64,000 nt of DNA from Microcebus murinus (lineage: Eukaryota; Chordata; Mammalia; Primates; Cheirogaleidae): the NCBI RefSeq assembly GCF_040939455.1, contig NC_134136.1, forward strand, positions 73,794,001 to 73,858,000, in the 5' to 3' direction. The position numbers and the translations under genes were made by a program. The notes under the pieces are model-generated. The model ran no database searches. It was not told the origin of the DNA and saw nothing but the letters and a program-made list of their open reading frames with translations. Shown here piece by piece: positions 22,118 to 34,675 of the stretch. Numbering within the stretch: the first letter of the stretch is position 1; every line of letters starts with the position of its first letter.

Positions 22118-23579
22118 CAGGGAGAAGAGGTAGAAAATTATGGCTGAATAGAACACTCCAATGATTGTCTCCCCACAGGAACAACAAATTGAACCACCAT
22201 TCATGCAAGAAAGAACCATTGTGAGAACCAAAATATCAGATGTTCAATCACAGTACCTGGTTTTAACATAATAATATGAAAAGAGGTATTGAAAATGGTA
22301 GGAAAAAGAGTCTCAGATTGCCTACACAACCTCTCACACATCCCCACACAGCACAGCCCAGAGAGAATCTGTATGCTTAGAGGACAGAGAACAAAGTAAG
22401 TGTGGGATTTTGCATCGGAACTCAGTGTTGTCCTGTCATAGATAAACATGACACAGGGTGGAATTCTGATGGTGCACATGGAGGGAGCATTTAGACCTGC
22501 CCTGGGCCATAAGGTAATCCTTAGTCCCAGCAGGAGGAATTCAAGTCCTGGCAGGCTTCTCCACTGGCTGAATAAAGTGGCATGGGGCTGCAAATTAATT
22601 GAGTGGCAGTAAAAGGGCAACAGTCCTTGGGCAAGCCCTGGTGCCACACGGGTGTTGGATGCAGTAGATTGGGGTGTAATACCAGTTGCATTAGCCATGG
22701 GAGTGTCTATATCATGTTACACCCAACTCCCAGAAGTATAGTTCAGGAAGAGAATCCTTCCATTTGGGGGAAGGAGAAGGAAGATCACAGAGGACTTTGT
22801 CATGCAACTTTTGTACCAGCTCAACCAAAGTAAAATAAAGCACCAGGCAGATTCCTGAAGCCACCAATTCCAGGCCTTTGCTCCTGGATGGCATTTCTAG
22901 ATGAATCCTGGGCCAGAAGGGAATCTGCCAACCTGATGGGATGGACCCACTCCTGGCAGGATTCACAACCTGCTGACTAAAGAAGCCTTGGGTCTTGAAT
23001 AAACAGCAATAGCAAACAGGCAGTAGTAGTTGGGGGCCTTGGGCAAACCCCAATATTGGGATGGTCTGGGAGGCCCTGGGCTTCAAGTGTGAAGCAGCCC
23101 AGTGCCAGCTGTGGTGGCCACAGGAGTACTTGTGTCACCTCTCCTTTAACTCCAGGTACCTCAGCAGAGAGAATTTTGGGGGAAAGAGAAGGAAGATAGT
23201 GAGAGACTGCCTGATAACCCAAGGGAAAACTCTCTTAGCTTTCCCACATTCATCAAAGCTGTGTATCTAGGAGTCTGCAAGAGTTAGAGCATTTTGGGGG
23301 TTAGAAAATCACCTAGTGTTGAAATAGGTACAGTAACCACATTCAACACTGAGTTGTCACAACACTCAATCCTCTTTGAATTCTGGGGAAGCCCTATCAA
23401 GAAGGATGAGTACAAATAAGTCCAAATTGCAGTGATCGGATAAATACTAACTCTTAAATGCCAAGAAACTGACAAAGGTTCACCAACATCAAGAACATCC
23501 AAGAAAACATAACGTCACCAAATGGACTAATTAAGGCATAAGGGACCAATCAGGTGTCATAGGGCTCCAAGTAAAATCA

Positions 23580-24510
23580 CTAGAGTGATGGAAATATGTG
23601 ACTTCTCAGATAGGAAATTCAAAATAGCTGTCTTGAGGAAGTTCATTGAACTTCAAAATAACACAGAAGGAATTCAGAATTCTATCAGAGAAATTTATCA
23701 AAGAAATTGAAATAATTTTAAAAAGTCAAGCAGAAATTATGGACTAAAATAGTCAATTGACAAACAGAAAAAAGCATCATAGTGTCTCAGCTGCAGAGTT
23801 GATCAAGCAGAAAAAAGAATTAGTGAGTTCAAATACAGGTTTTATGAACATACGTAGAGAATAAAAAGAAAAATATAAAAAGAACAAAGATGTCTATGAG
23901 ATCTAGAAAATAACCTGGAAAGTGCACATCTAAAACCTATTAGCCTTAAAGATGATATAGAGAGGGAGAGATAGGGGAAGAAAGGTTATTAAAAGAAATA
24001 ATAATGAATAAATATATAAACCTAGAGAAAGATATGAATATTCAGCTATAAGAAGGTCAAAGAACATCAAAAAGATTCAAACCAAATAAGGCTACCTCAA
24101 GGTCTATAATAATCAAACTCTCAAAGCTTAAGAATAAAAAAAGGATCCTAAAATTAGCAAGAGAAAAGAAGGAAATAACATAAAACTGAGCACCAATATT
24201 TCTGGCAGCAGACTTCTTACTGGAAACTTTACCAGCCAGGAGGGCCTGAGATGACATTTTCAAAGTGCTAAAAGCAAAATATTCCAATGCAGACTATTAC
24301 ATCCAGTCAAATTATATTTAAACATGAAGAAGTAAAGGCTTTCACAGACAAACAAAACCTTATGGATTTCATCAGCATCAGACTTGGCAAGAAATGCTAA
24401 AGGGAGTTCTCCAATCTGAGAAAAAGGGATTGTTAACATCAATAAGAAATTATCTGAAGGTATAAAGCTCACTGATACAAGTAAGTATACAGACAAATAG
24501 AGAATATTCT
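23580..24510 (+). pseudogene. Old L1 ORF1 remnant
   Basis: Lys/Glu-rich, A-rich sequence follows the 5'UTR, with ORF1-type landmarks in order: the coiled-coil region near 23650-23870 and the C-terminal domain near 24120-24450 ('actattacatccagtcaaat' and 'gcaagaaatgctaaagggag'). No long frame is left. Confidence 0.6.
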
Positions 24511-24919
24511 AATATTGAAATTGTGGTCTGTAAACCACTACTATCTTTAAAAGAAAAACTAAAAGAAAAACCTATCAAAAACAGTAACTACAACAATGTG
24601 TTAAGAAATATAGACAATATAAACATAAAAATAGAGAAAACAGAATAAAAAAATGAGGGAATATAGATAAAATGTAGACTTTCTTAGTTTTCACTTTGCT
24701 TATTTTTCCATTTCTTAGTGATCAGGTTAAGTTGTCATCAGTTTAAAATAATTGGTTATGTTATTTGCAAGGCTCATCACAAAGGAAAAACCTATAATAG
24801 ATGCACAAAAATTAAAAAAAATAAAATATATCACCACAGAAAGTCACCTACACACAAAGGAAGACATAAAAGAGAGAACAAAAGGAAAAAGGAACCAATA
24901 AGACAACCAGAAAACCAAT

Positions 24920-27776
24920 AACTAAATGGCAGTAGTAATCCCTTACCTATGAATGATAGTGTTAAATATAAATGGACTATATTCTCTAATTAAAAGGCAA
25001 AGAGTGACTGAATAGATAAAAAAAATTCAATTATATGCTGCCTACAAGAAGCTCACGTCACCTAAAAGCACACACATACGTATACTGAAATTGAATGAGT
25101 GAAGAATAATATTCCATGCAAATGGAAACTAAAGAAGAGCAGGAGTAGCTATACTTATATCAGATAAATACATTACAAGACAAAATGAGCAAAGAGGGTC
25201 ATTATATAATGATAAAGATGTCAATTCAATAAGAAGAAATAACGATCATAAATATATATGCACCCAACACTGGAGTACTTAAATGTATAAAGCAAATATT
25301 ATTAGAGCCAAAGAGACATATAGACTCCAATAGAATAATAATAGTGAACTTCACCACCCCACTTTTAGCATTGGACATATCATATAGACAGAAACATAGC
25401 AAAGAAATATCAGACTTAGTCTGAATTATATACAAAATTGACCTAATAGACATTTAAAGAGCATTTTACCCAATAGCTTCAGAATACACATTCTTTTCCT
25501 TAGCACATGGAATTTTCTCAAGGATAACAACATGTTATACCACAGAACAAGTCTCAAAATATTCAAGAAAATTGAAATTATGTCAAATATCTTTTCTTGA
25601 CACAATGTCATAAAACTAACACAAATAACAATAGGAACTTTAGAAACTATACAAACACATTGAAATTAAATAATATACTCTGAAGAACCATTGGTTTAAT
25701 GAGGAAATTAAGAATGAAATTAAAAAAGAAATGGAAGCAAATGAAAACAGAAGCACAACATACCAAGACATATGGGATACAGAAAAAGCAGTACCAATTG
25801 GGACATTTATAGCACTAAATTCCTACATCAAAAAGTAGAAAAACTTCAAATAAACAACCTAATGGTACATTTTAAAGAACTAAAAAGCAAGAGGAAACCA
25901 AACCCAAAATTAGTAGAAGAAACGAAATAATAAAAATCAGAGCAGAAATAAATGTAATTGAGACAAAAATATGAAATATTAATGAAATTAAAAGGTAGTT
26001 TTTGAAAAGATAAACAAAATCAATAATCCTTTATGCATACCAAGAAAAAAGAGAAGTCCCAAATAAATAAAATTAGAGACATAAAAGGAGACATTACAAT
26101 TGAAATCATAGATATTCAAGGGATTATTAGAGACTGTTATGAGCAACTATATGCCAATAAATTGTAAATCCTAGAATAAAAGGATGAATTCCTAGACACA
26201 TACAATCTACCAAGATTAAACCATGAAGAAACTCAGAACTTGAATAAACCAATAAGTAAAGTCATTGATACAATAACAAAGGCTCCCATCAAAGAAAAGC
26301 CAGAACATATGCCTTGACTGCTGAATTTTACTAAACAATTAAAGAACTAATGCCATTCCTACTCAAACTATTACAAAAAAATTGAGGAAAGGGAATATTT
26401 CCACACTCTTTCTACTAGGCCACTGTTATTCTGATATCCAAACCAGGCAAAGACAAAATAAAAAGAGAAAACTATAGGCCAATATCTTTGATGAACATAG
26501 ATGCAAAGATCCTCAACAAAATACTAGTTTACTGAATTCTACAACACATTAAAGAGATAATTCATCATGATCAAGTGTGTTTCATCCTAGAGAAACAAGA
26601 ATGGCTCAACATATGTAAATTGATAAATGCAATACATCACATCAACAGAATGAAGGACAAAAAACATGTGATCATTAAAAGAGATGCCAAAATACAGTTG
26701 CTTAAATTTAACATCCCTTCATAATAAAAACTCTCAACAAACTGGGTATAGAAGTAACATACTTCAATACAATAAAAGCCATATATGACAGACCTACAGC
26801 TAATGTGATACTGAAAAGGAAAAACTGAAGCCTTTCCTCTAAGATCTGGAATAAGATAAAGATGCCCATTTTTACTACTTTTATTCAACATGGTATTGGA
26901 AATCCTAGCCAGATCAATTAGACAAGAAAATAATAATAATAAAGGGCATCCAAACTGAAAAGAAAGAAGTCAAAGTATCATTGTGTGCAGATGATATAAT
27001 CTTGTATTTAGAAAGACCTAATGATACTACCAAAAAAACTATTAGAACTTAAAAAATGTTCAGTAATGTCGCAGGATACAAAATCAACATATGAAAATTA
27101 GTAGCATTTATATATGCCAACAGTAAACAATATGAAAGAGAAACCAAGAAAGTAATACCATTTATGATAGCTACAAATAAAATAAAACAAAATGCCTAGG
27201 AATAAACTTAAAGAAGTGAAGGGTCTCTACAGTGAAAACTATAAAACACTGATGAAAGAAATTGAAGATGAAGTACAAAAAATGGAAAGATATTTCAGGT
27301 TCATGGATTGGAAAGAATCAATATTGTTAAAATGTCCATATTACCCTAAGCAATCTACAGAGTCAGTGCAATTCCTATGAAAATACCAATGACATTTTTT
27401 GCAGAGATAGAAAAGTTAATCATAAAACTTATGTAGAACCACAAAAGACTCATAATAGCCAAAGCAAGCCTGAGCAAAAAGAACAAAGCTAGAGCAATCA
27501 TGTTACCTGAATTCAAATTATACTGCAGAGTTGTACTAACCAAAACAGCAGGGTACTAGCATTAAAACAGACACATAGACAAATGTAACAGAATAGAGAA
27601 CCCAGAAATAAATCCATACATCTATAGTGAACTTATCTTCAATAAAGTTGCCAAGAACATACAGTAGGGAAAGGATAGTCTCGTCAATAAATGGTACAGG
27701 GAAAACTGGATATCTGTAATTATAGAAATGAAACTAAACCCCTATTTCTTGCCATTTACAAAAATTGAATAAAAAT
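24920..27776 (+). pseudogene. Old L1 ORF2 remnant
   Basis: Endonuclease-region landmarks ('aatatatatgcacccaacac' at 25250) precede reverse transcriptase landmarks: 'caaggcaaagacaaaataaa'-like sequence near 26440, 'ttattcaacatggtattgga' at 26882, and 'gtgcagatgatataatcttg' at 26986, the coding for the A-D-D catalytic motif. Stops and frameshifts occur throughout; the longest in-frame piece is about 60 codons (27192-27380). The C-terminal end is absent. Confidence 0.75.
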
Positions 27777-28904
27777 ATATCTATTTTTGCCACTACAATA
27801 TTGTTAAGATGATTTGAAGTAAACATTCATGGAAAAAACAGCAAAATAATTCTTGATTTTTATGCCTTAGTTTTGGTCTATAGGAAAAAGTAATTTGGTT
27901 ACTTTGTTTAAAAGTGATAATTACCATAGTGGATTAATTATTCTAGGTAAATAATCATAGAAAAATACAAATATGTATACAAGATAGTCAACATCAGTTC
28001 CCGGATTCTTTTTTATAAAAGTTGTTGCTTATATTCAGAAATTAAATCTGATAGTTTGATTTAACATTGATAAATTAATTATATTTTAAAACAAATATAT
28101 ATAATAAAAAGCTTTAAAAATTTACCTATTTGTACATTTATGTGTCTGTGGTGCCTAAATACATACATATAAAATATATCAATAAAGTCTGTACTACAAA
28201 TCACTGCATGAATCATATACCAAAATTGCAAAATTGGGGCAGAGTTGAAATTATAAACTAAGAGGAAGATTCAAGGGGAAAATAGGCTATTTGTGAGTCA
28301 AAACAGCACAGAAATCTAGGAAAATAAGAATAATAACTGAAAATATTCCTTACAATATGACAGGCACTGGTGATGCTTGACAATGCACATTTATTAAAGT
28401 GATAGGTGTTGGAATTCCACTGAATTTTGGAGTATGTAGGCTATAAGAACATGTGGATAAGATATAAATTAATCTTTCTAAAAGATATTTTGATATTAGG
28501 AATATAGAAAGAGCACAGTAGCTGGAAGGAGATACCAAATTTATAGTGTAAATGGCATTAATTATTGCTCTCAGATTTATACAGAAATGTAGTTACGAGC
28601 TCTAAAAATTTGAGCTCTACTTCTATGGAGTATACTTGATATTATAAATTAATCATTATTTAAAAATTTAGCATTATAATCATCTATACATCAATATGCA
28701 GTTACAATGCACCATTATACTTGCCACAAAATGTCTTAAGATATTGGAGGGAATTGTGGTACTTCTTTGTCAATGTGTTCTTACTATAGTTCTGGAGATG
28801 ACATTTTGTATATGCAGGTAACAATTAATGCTTCATTCAATACTATCAGAATTTTTTGGTGGACCCAACTCCTGGTGGTACCTAATCTTCCCTTTTTTCC
28901 CCAG
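27777..28904. other. AT-rich DNA, nothing recognised
   Basis: No open frame or named repeat is recognised between two L1 pieces. Confidence 0.4.
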
Positions 28905-29125
28905 GTAAATTAAGGTATAATTGACAAATAAAATTGTACATATTTAAGGTATACAATGTATTGATTTGATATATGCATTGTGAAATGGTTATCATAATCA
29001 AGCTAGTTAACACATCCAGCACCTAACATGGTTACCATCTTTTTTGTGGCAAGAACACTTAAGATCTACTCTCTTAGCAAATTTAAATGATATAATACTA
29101 TATTATTAAATATAGCCACCATCCT
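28905..29125 (-). mobile_element. Old L1M-type 3'UTR fragment
   Basis: The complement reads 'gctaagagagtagatcttaa' and 'gtgttcttgccacaaaaa', standard landmarks of mammalian L1M 3'UTRs. It is inverted relative to the following piece. Confidence 0.65.
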
Positions 29126-30180
29126 GTACATTAAAAAGTGCAGGCAACAAAAGCAAAAAGAAAGAAGCAAGACTACGTCAAACTAACAAGCTTCAGCACA
29201 ATCAAGAAACAATCAACAAAATAAAAAGGCAACCTATGAAATAGGAGAAAATATTTGTAAACCAGGCATCTGATAAGGAGTTAAAATCCAAAATATTTAA
29301 GTAGATCATACAACTTAATAGTAAAAAAAAACAAAACAAAACACAAATAATTTGACTTAAAAATGTGCAAAAGAACCTGAATATACATTTTTCCAAAGAA
29401 GGCAAACAAATGGCCGACAGGTATATATATACCTGTTGCTCAACATGTGCTCAACATCACTAATCATCAGGGAAGTGCACACCAAGACCACAATTAGATA
29501 CGACCTCACAACTGTTAGGATTGCAATTATAAAAAACAAAACAAAAAATAGCTAAAGATAACAAGTGTAGGCAAGCATGTGGAGAAAAGCAAATCCTTGT
29601 CTACTGTTGGAAGGAATGTAAATTGGTGCAGCCATTATGAAAAAACAATATGGAGTTTCATTAAGCATTAAAAATAGAGCTACTATGTTTTCCAGGAATC
29701 CCACTTCTGGGTATATATCTGAAGGAAGCAAAATCAGTATCTGTACTGTCATATTCATTGTAACATTATTCATAATAGCCAAGACATAGACATAACCTGA
29801 ATGTTTGTGGATGAATGAATAGATATAGAAAATATGGTATATATACAATGGAATATTCTTCAGCCATAAAAAGAAAGAAATTCTTCCATTTGTAACAACA
29901 TGGATGAATCTTGAGGACATTATGCAAAGTGTAATAAACTAGACAAAGACAAATAGTGTATGATACTTATACGTGAAATCTAAAAATGTCAAACTCATAG
30001 AAACAGAGAATAGAATGGTGGTTTTCAGGTGCCGAGGCATGAAGGATATTGGGGGATGTTGGTCAAGGGATACCTACTCTTCAACAAAAGGTATTAATAT
30101 ACAACCAAAAGTCAGTATCCTCCCAGAAAATTTTCTTGTACTGCTAAGTACAGTGCAAAGCAAAATTTAACTCAGCAGTA
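29126..30180 (+). mobile_element. Old L1 ORF2 C-terminus and 3'UTR
   Basis: This begins in ORF2 ('aagactacgtcaaactaaca') and continues through 'catcactaatcatcagggaa', 'gcagccattatgaaaaaaca' and 'acaatggaatattcttcagc'. It then runs into an L1MB-like 3'UTR with 'aatggtggttttcaggtgcc'. All frames are broken. Confidence 0.75.
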
Positions 30181-30269
30181 ACAGGTTTTTATGGAAGAAA
30201 ATTTTGACCGAAAAATAGAAGCCGCAGAAACTCTATTAGCACTTACATGGAAGTAGTAGGGTATAATTT

Positions 30270-30475
30270 GGAAAGAGTGCATATTTTAGAATTACCTAGA
30301 ATTTGACCTTAATCTTAACATAGATAATTAAGGGTTGGTGACCTTGGACTCCTTTCTTAATCTCATTGAGTTTCACTTACTTTTCAGGGTTGTATAAGGA
30401 TTGCAGATAGTATAATAAATTACTTATCACAATGCTTAGCTCACATTAGATATACCATAAGTGGTAGATGTTGCA
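30270..30475 (+). mobile_element. MIR SINE fragment
   Basis: The MIR order of a splayed core ('gaattacctagaatttgacc'), 'gaccttggactcctttctta', 'tctcattgagtttcacttac' and 'agggttgtataaggattgca' is visible. It is highly diverged. Confidence 0.6.
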
Positions 30476-30589
30476 TATTGCTTTCTTGGTGGTATAAACA
30501 CTATTACCATTCAACCTTAGCTAAGTACAGCATGTCAAGTAAAAAGTGTGTGCCAGAAACTTTATCATCACATATTTTCAGTACCTAGA

Positions 30590-32250
30590 ATTTCTGATTT
30601 ATTCATTTATTCAACATCTATTTATTGAGCATCTATTATGTCCCGGGTACTGTTCTAGGCACTGTGGAAAGAATAGTAAACAAAAGAGTTACACATCCAT
30701 ATCTTTATTAAAGATTGTTGTTTATCAGATGGTGATAGGTATTAAATAAAAAATAAAATGGTCTTTGTAGGCCATTGTGATGATTTATTTTTTAAACCTG
30801 AGGTGGGAAGCCATTGGAAGGTTCTGTTATATAGTAAAAAGTTTACTCTGGCAGTTGTGGTTATGCAAACTGAAGGGGGAAAAGGGTAGAAGTAGGGAAG
30901 CCAATAAGGTTGCTAGTATAATGATTCAGGCAGGAAATAAGTTGGCTAAGGTCTCAGTGCTAGCAAGAAGTGGCCACATCCTAGATAAATTTTCAAAAGT
31001 AAAGCCAACAAGGTTTCCTGAAAATTTGGGCATGAAGTGTGAGAAAAAGACGAATCAAAGATGGCTTCAGTTTCTGGCCAGAGGAATTGAAAGGGAGAAA
31101 TTGTCATTAATAGAGATGAGGAAGACTAACAAGTAGTGTAAATTTAATTTCTGATTGTTAAATTTATGGTGCCTATTAGACATACAAGTGGACATTGGTC
31201 AAAGCCACCCCCAAAATAGGAATTAATTGAGAATAGATTCACAAAGTAAGCCCAAAAGCACCATACCTTTAGTAGTTTGGAGAGATAATGTGGGGACAAA
31301 TTCCTGATTTGGGTATGTTCAAGACAAAAAATGTCTTCTTTCTGGTACTATGTGTAGTACCGACTTCTGAAATTGGAAATGATGAGTCACAAATATTTTC
31401 TGCAAGATAATATTAATGGAAGGTAAGGAAGTAGGTCAATATCTAGAAGGGGACGTGTGGTCAAGAGAGGGTTTTGTTGTTAAGATAGGAGAAAAAATAC
31501 ATCTTTTATATTTATGAGAGTAAAATAAGAAAAAAAAATGATGATGCAGGAAAGAGAAGGAATAATCACTGAAGTGATGAGTTAGTGAGAGGAGATACAA
31601 TCCAATGCATAGGCAGAGGTGTTTGCCATTGCTAGAAGCACAGAGAGTGAATTCTTAGTAACAGAAGAGAAAACACCACATATAGGCAAAGATTCAGGCA
31701 GATGGGAGCTGTAATGGTGGGAACTCATAGAATTTATTTTTTTAATTGTTTCCATTTTTTTCAGTGAAGTACGAAGCAAGGTCATCAGTTGAGAGTGAGG
31801 CTGACACAGGAAGTGTTGGAGGTTTAAGGTGAGATGAAAGTATGAAATAGGCATTTAAGAAGATATGAGAGTGTATAAAGTAGGCACCTATACTATTATT
31901 GCTTTGGCGGCAATAAGCAACCTATTGAGATTCATAGTATGAACTTTGAGTGGTTAGCATGATTTGGTTGTTTTTCTCCACAATGTTCAGGTGAGCATGC
32001 ACAGGTGTAAACTAGGCATAGAGTTTAATTTAACCAGGGTAGAGGCTTTTGTTCAAGCAAGTATGAGGATAAAAGAGAGGGGTAAGAGAGTTGGGGGCAT
32101 ATGCGAGGGACTGAGCTATGGATTTAAAACTTGGTGAGGAGGGAAGTGAAGATGTCAAGGGAGTGAAGGGGATATCAAGGTCGTAGGATTAATGGATTGT
32201 AGATTCTTGTGTGGTCAAGTATTATTGAATTAAGAGATATTGGAGACAGT
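30590..32250. repeat. Ancient mammalian interspersed repeat, family not certain
   Basis: 'tatttattgagcatctatta' with 'gtactgttctaggcac', then 'gaagccattggaaggttctg', 'gttatatagtaaaaagttta', 'gacatacaagtggacattgg' and, further on, 'gaagcaaggtcatcagttga' recall a long, widely scattered mammalian repeat that I cannot name with confidence (L2-related by impression). The outer limits are estimates. Confidence 0.4.
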
Positions 32251-33775
32251 GAATTAGAAATATAAGAGGTGGTAATGAGAGTGGAAGCTTGAAATTATAA
32301 TTACTAAGGGTATGCAGGTAATAATATGACCATGAGAGTGAATGAATGAGACTGGGTAGAAGAAAATTATGTGGGGGAAAAAAGAGCAAGGAACTGAAAG
32401 CACAATGCGTTGGAAGGATTATCATTTGAAGACTGAAATTATGAATAATTATGACAAGAATAGTGTTAGAGTTATCGAAAGGCCCCTGAAAGCTGAAGTC
32501 CTCAAAGTCAATGGGCCCTGGAGGAGAGGAAAGCATTGTCCTTACTGTCCATTTCCCTTCCAGACTATTATCCCTCCATCTTTCCTAAATTCTCCCCAAG
32601 CTTTGAACCCCATGCCAACAAATTGCCACCTTTAATCCCTTTGTCAGTCATCTACAGACTCCAGGCCCAGTGGCACAAGGGAAACAAAACAAGCACTATG
32701 TGAGAGGCCTTCCGGGAAAGCAGTATCCAGATTACAGTTAAACACTAAAGCAAAAAGGGAAAATAAACATTGGGAGAAAAGATTGAGGATATCAAGAATT
32801 TTGCTGATGAGTTCCAGAAGGCAGTGGAAAGATTTTAGGGATTGGGAAGAAGTGAGAGATAAGGAAAAATAAATGTATATCTAGAGGAGGAGGGAAGGGA
32901 CACCTGAGAGTGCTGAGCATCTTATAATAATTGATATAATCTGAAATAATCAGCCATATATGTAAAGAGATGATGCACACTTTACTGATAACTTTCTCCA
33001 ACATAATCCTCCCTGAACTCCATAGATGGAACATTATAGAACAAGATAATTGGAATGAAAATAGTATGTAAACTCTAAAGCACACCACAAAATTAAGGTC
33101 TCACCATTATTACTGAGATTATCATCATCATTTCTTGTTGTATATGGAGTTCTAGAAAGAAGGATCTTCACTAAACACTAGAAAATTTCAGTTGCCAAAG
33201 AAAATTTGAATTTAAAACATTTAATGTTGAAAGTCTTTGAGTAAACCATTGTTTAGAGGAGTGCATTAGATCATCAATGATCAGAAATGGAAAAGATTTT
33301 GGAATCTTGCTTTTTGCCAAAATTGCCCTGTGCGAAAGAACAGCATAGAGCTGCTATAGGCTCTGGATGTGGCGGCATTGCTTGAGTGTCCTATCAATAG
33401 AGTTTGTATAGTCTTCAGGGTTTAATTTACTTTACCTTTCAAAAATAGCTTCATAGCCATAATCTACTGGTCACCAGGTAACTGGTTCTAGAACACTTTT
33501 ATTGGATGCTCCAGCTCTCCTCTTATTTACTTTTTTTCTAATATGATTTACTATAACAGCTTGTCAAAATGCTGGTAGTTCCTCAGAGTCCAGTTAAATG
33601 TCACCTTCTCCCCAAATAATAGCACTTTTCACTTTTCATATAGGGCATCTATTCTTCACAGATGGGGGAGTTAATGATCCTGGCATTAAAGTGACTTAAA
33701 CAATGATTTACACATACTAAATGATGTATGTAGTTAATGATTTTTTTCTCCCAAAGGAATCATTGTGTCATAATT
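32251..33775. other. Non-repetitive DNA
   Basis: Purine-rich in the first half. No gene or repeat family is recognised. Confidence 0.4.
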
Positions 33776-33778
33776 ATT

Positions 33779-33972
33779 AAAAGCATTGGTTTGAAATCAG
33801 AAACTTTGGTTCATATTCCAGATCTTCCACTTACTAGCACTGTAGTTTAGAAAAATTTAGTCTCTTTCTCTCTCTAAGTTTCAGTGTTTTCAGCTGTAAA
33901 AGGGGGATAATAATAGTACAAATTTCATAAGATCATGGACATTAAATGTGCTCCATAAATGTTAGTTGTGGT
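33779..33972 (+). mobile_element. MIR SINE
   Basis: This is a good match to the MIR order: 'gcattggtttgaaatcagaa', 'ttccacttactagcactgta', 'aagtttcagtgttttcagct', 'gtaaaagggggataataata' and 'acattaaatgtgctccataa'. Confidence 0.8.
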
Positions 33973-34051
33973 TAACATAACAAAAAGTGGATTTATAGGA
34001 ACAGGTGAGTTTGCGCTTTGGCTGGATTTAAAAGAAATGACACTAGTGTTG

Positions 34052-34245
34052 CCAGCAAAATGCAGGGTGCTCAGTTAAATTTGAATTTCAGATAAACAAC
34101 AAATATAAATATTTCAGTACAAGTACATCCCATGCAATATTTGGGATAGACTTATATTAAAATTTATTCCTTGTGCACCTGAAATTCAAATTTAACCAAA
34201 TAGTCTATGTTTTTAGTTGCTAAATATGGCCACCCTACACAGGTT
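34052..34245. repeat. Foldback (inverted-repeat) element, MITE-like
   Basis: ttaaatttgaatttca at 34075-34090 is repeated exactly as its complement at 34180-34195. The arms remain similar towards a centre near 34135-34137 (tccca...tggga). The ends carry 'gttgccagc' and 'atggccaccctac', which are roughly complementary. The structure suggests an old DNA-transposon-derived repeat; I cannot name the family. Confidence 0.65.
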
Positions 34246-34435
34246 TCTTTTGTGAACATTCACTTTCTTAGAGATTACCTTGAGGAATGTGTTAGATAAC
34301 TCATGTACTTGGGCTATAGCTTGTTCTTTGTGTGTGAACCAATGCTTTGGAGTGTCTACTGGATTGACATTTGGAATTGATAAAGCAGAAATATTCTGAT
34401 GTTGTCATCTTTAAAAAGAAGAATATCAATTACTT

Positions 34436-34675
34436 TTCAGTGATTACCCTGTGCCAAATTTGATGTAATGTGGTTTAATTTCATTTATATATTTAGTACC
34501 CCCCCAACAGTCTTATATAATCAGTGCTATTGATACTGCCACTTTCAGGATGATGAAACTAAAGTTCAGAGAGGTTAAGTGACCTTTCTTGTGAGAACAG
34601 TTAGTAAATAAGGGAACTTGCACTTGAACTGCAGTAGACTAAATTGCAGTCCCATGCTCTTATGCTCTATGGTGC
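34436..34675 (-). mobile_element. MIR SINE, reverse orientation
   Basis: The plus strand has 'gatgaaactaaagttcagag', 'aggttaagtgacctttcttg', 'agtaaataagggaacttgca' and 'cccatgctctta', in the order expected for the complement of MIR. Confidence 0.75.

Larger units (their letters stand above)
22118..27776 (+). mobile_element. Old L1 with 5'UTR, ORF1 and most of ORF2, 3' end missing
   Basis: The 5' end 'aattatggctgaatagaaca' is followed by a 1.4-kb 5'UTR with stretches typical of L1MA/L1PB-age elements ('gtgggattttgcatcggaac', 'gagcatttagacctgccctg'). ORF1-like sequence covers about 23580-24510 and ORF2-like sequence about 24920-27776. It ends abruptly inside the ORF2 region with no 3'UTR or tail. 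This is unusual because L1s normally lose the 5' end, so later deletion or rearrangement is likely. The L1 3' piece at 29126-30180 could be the separated remainder. Confidence 0.75.
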
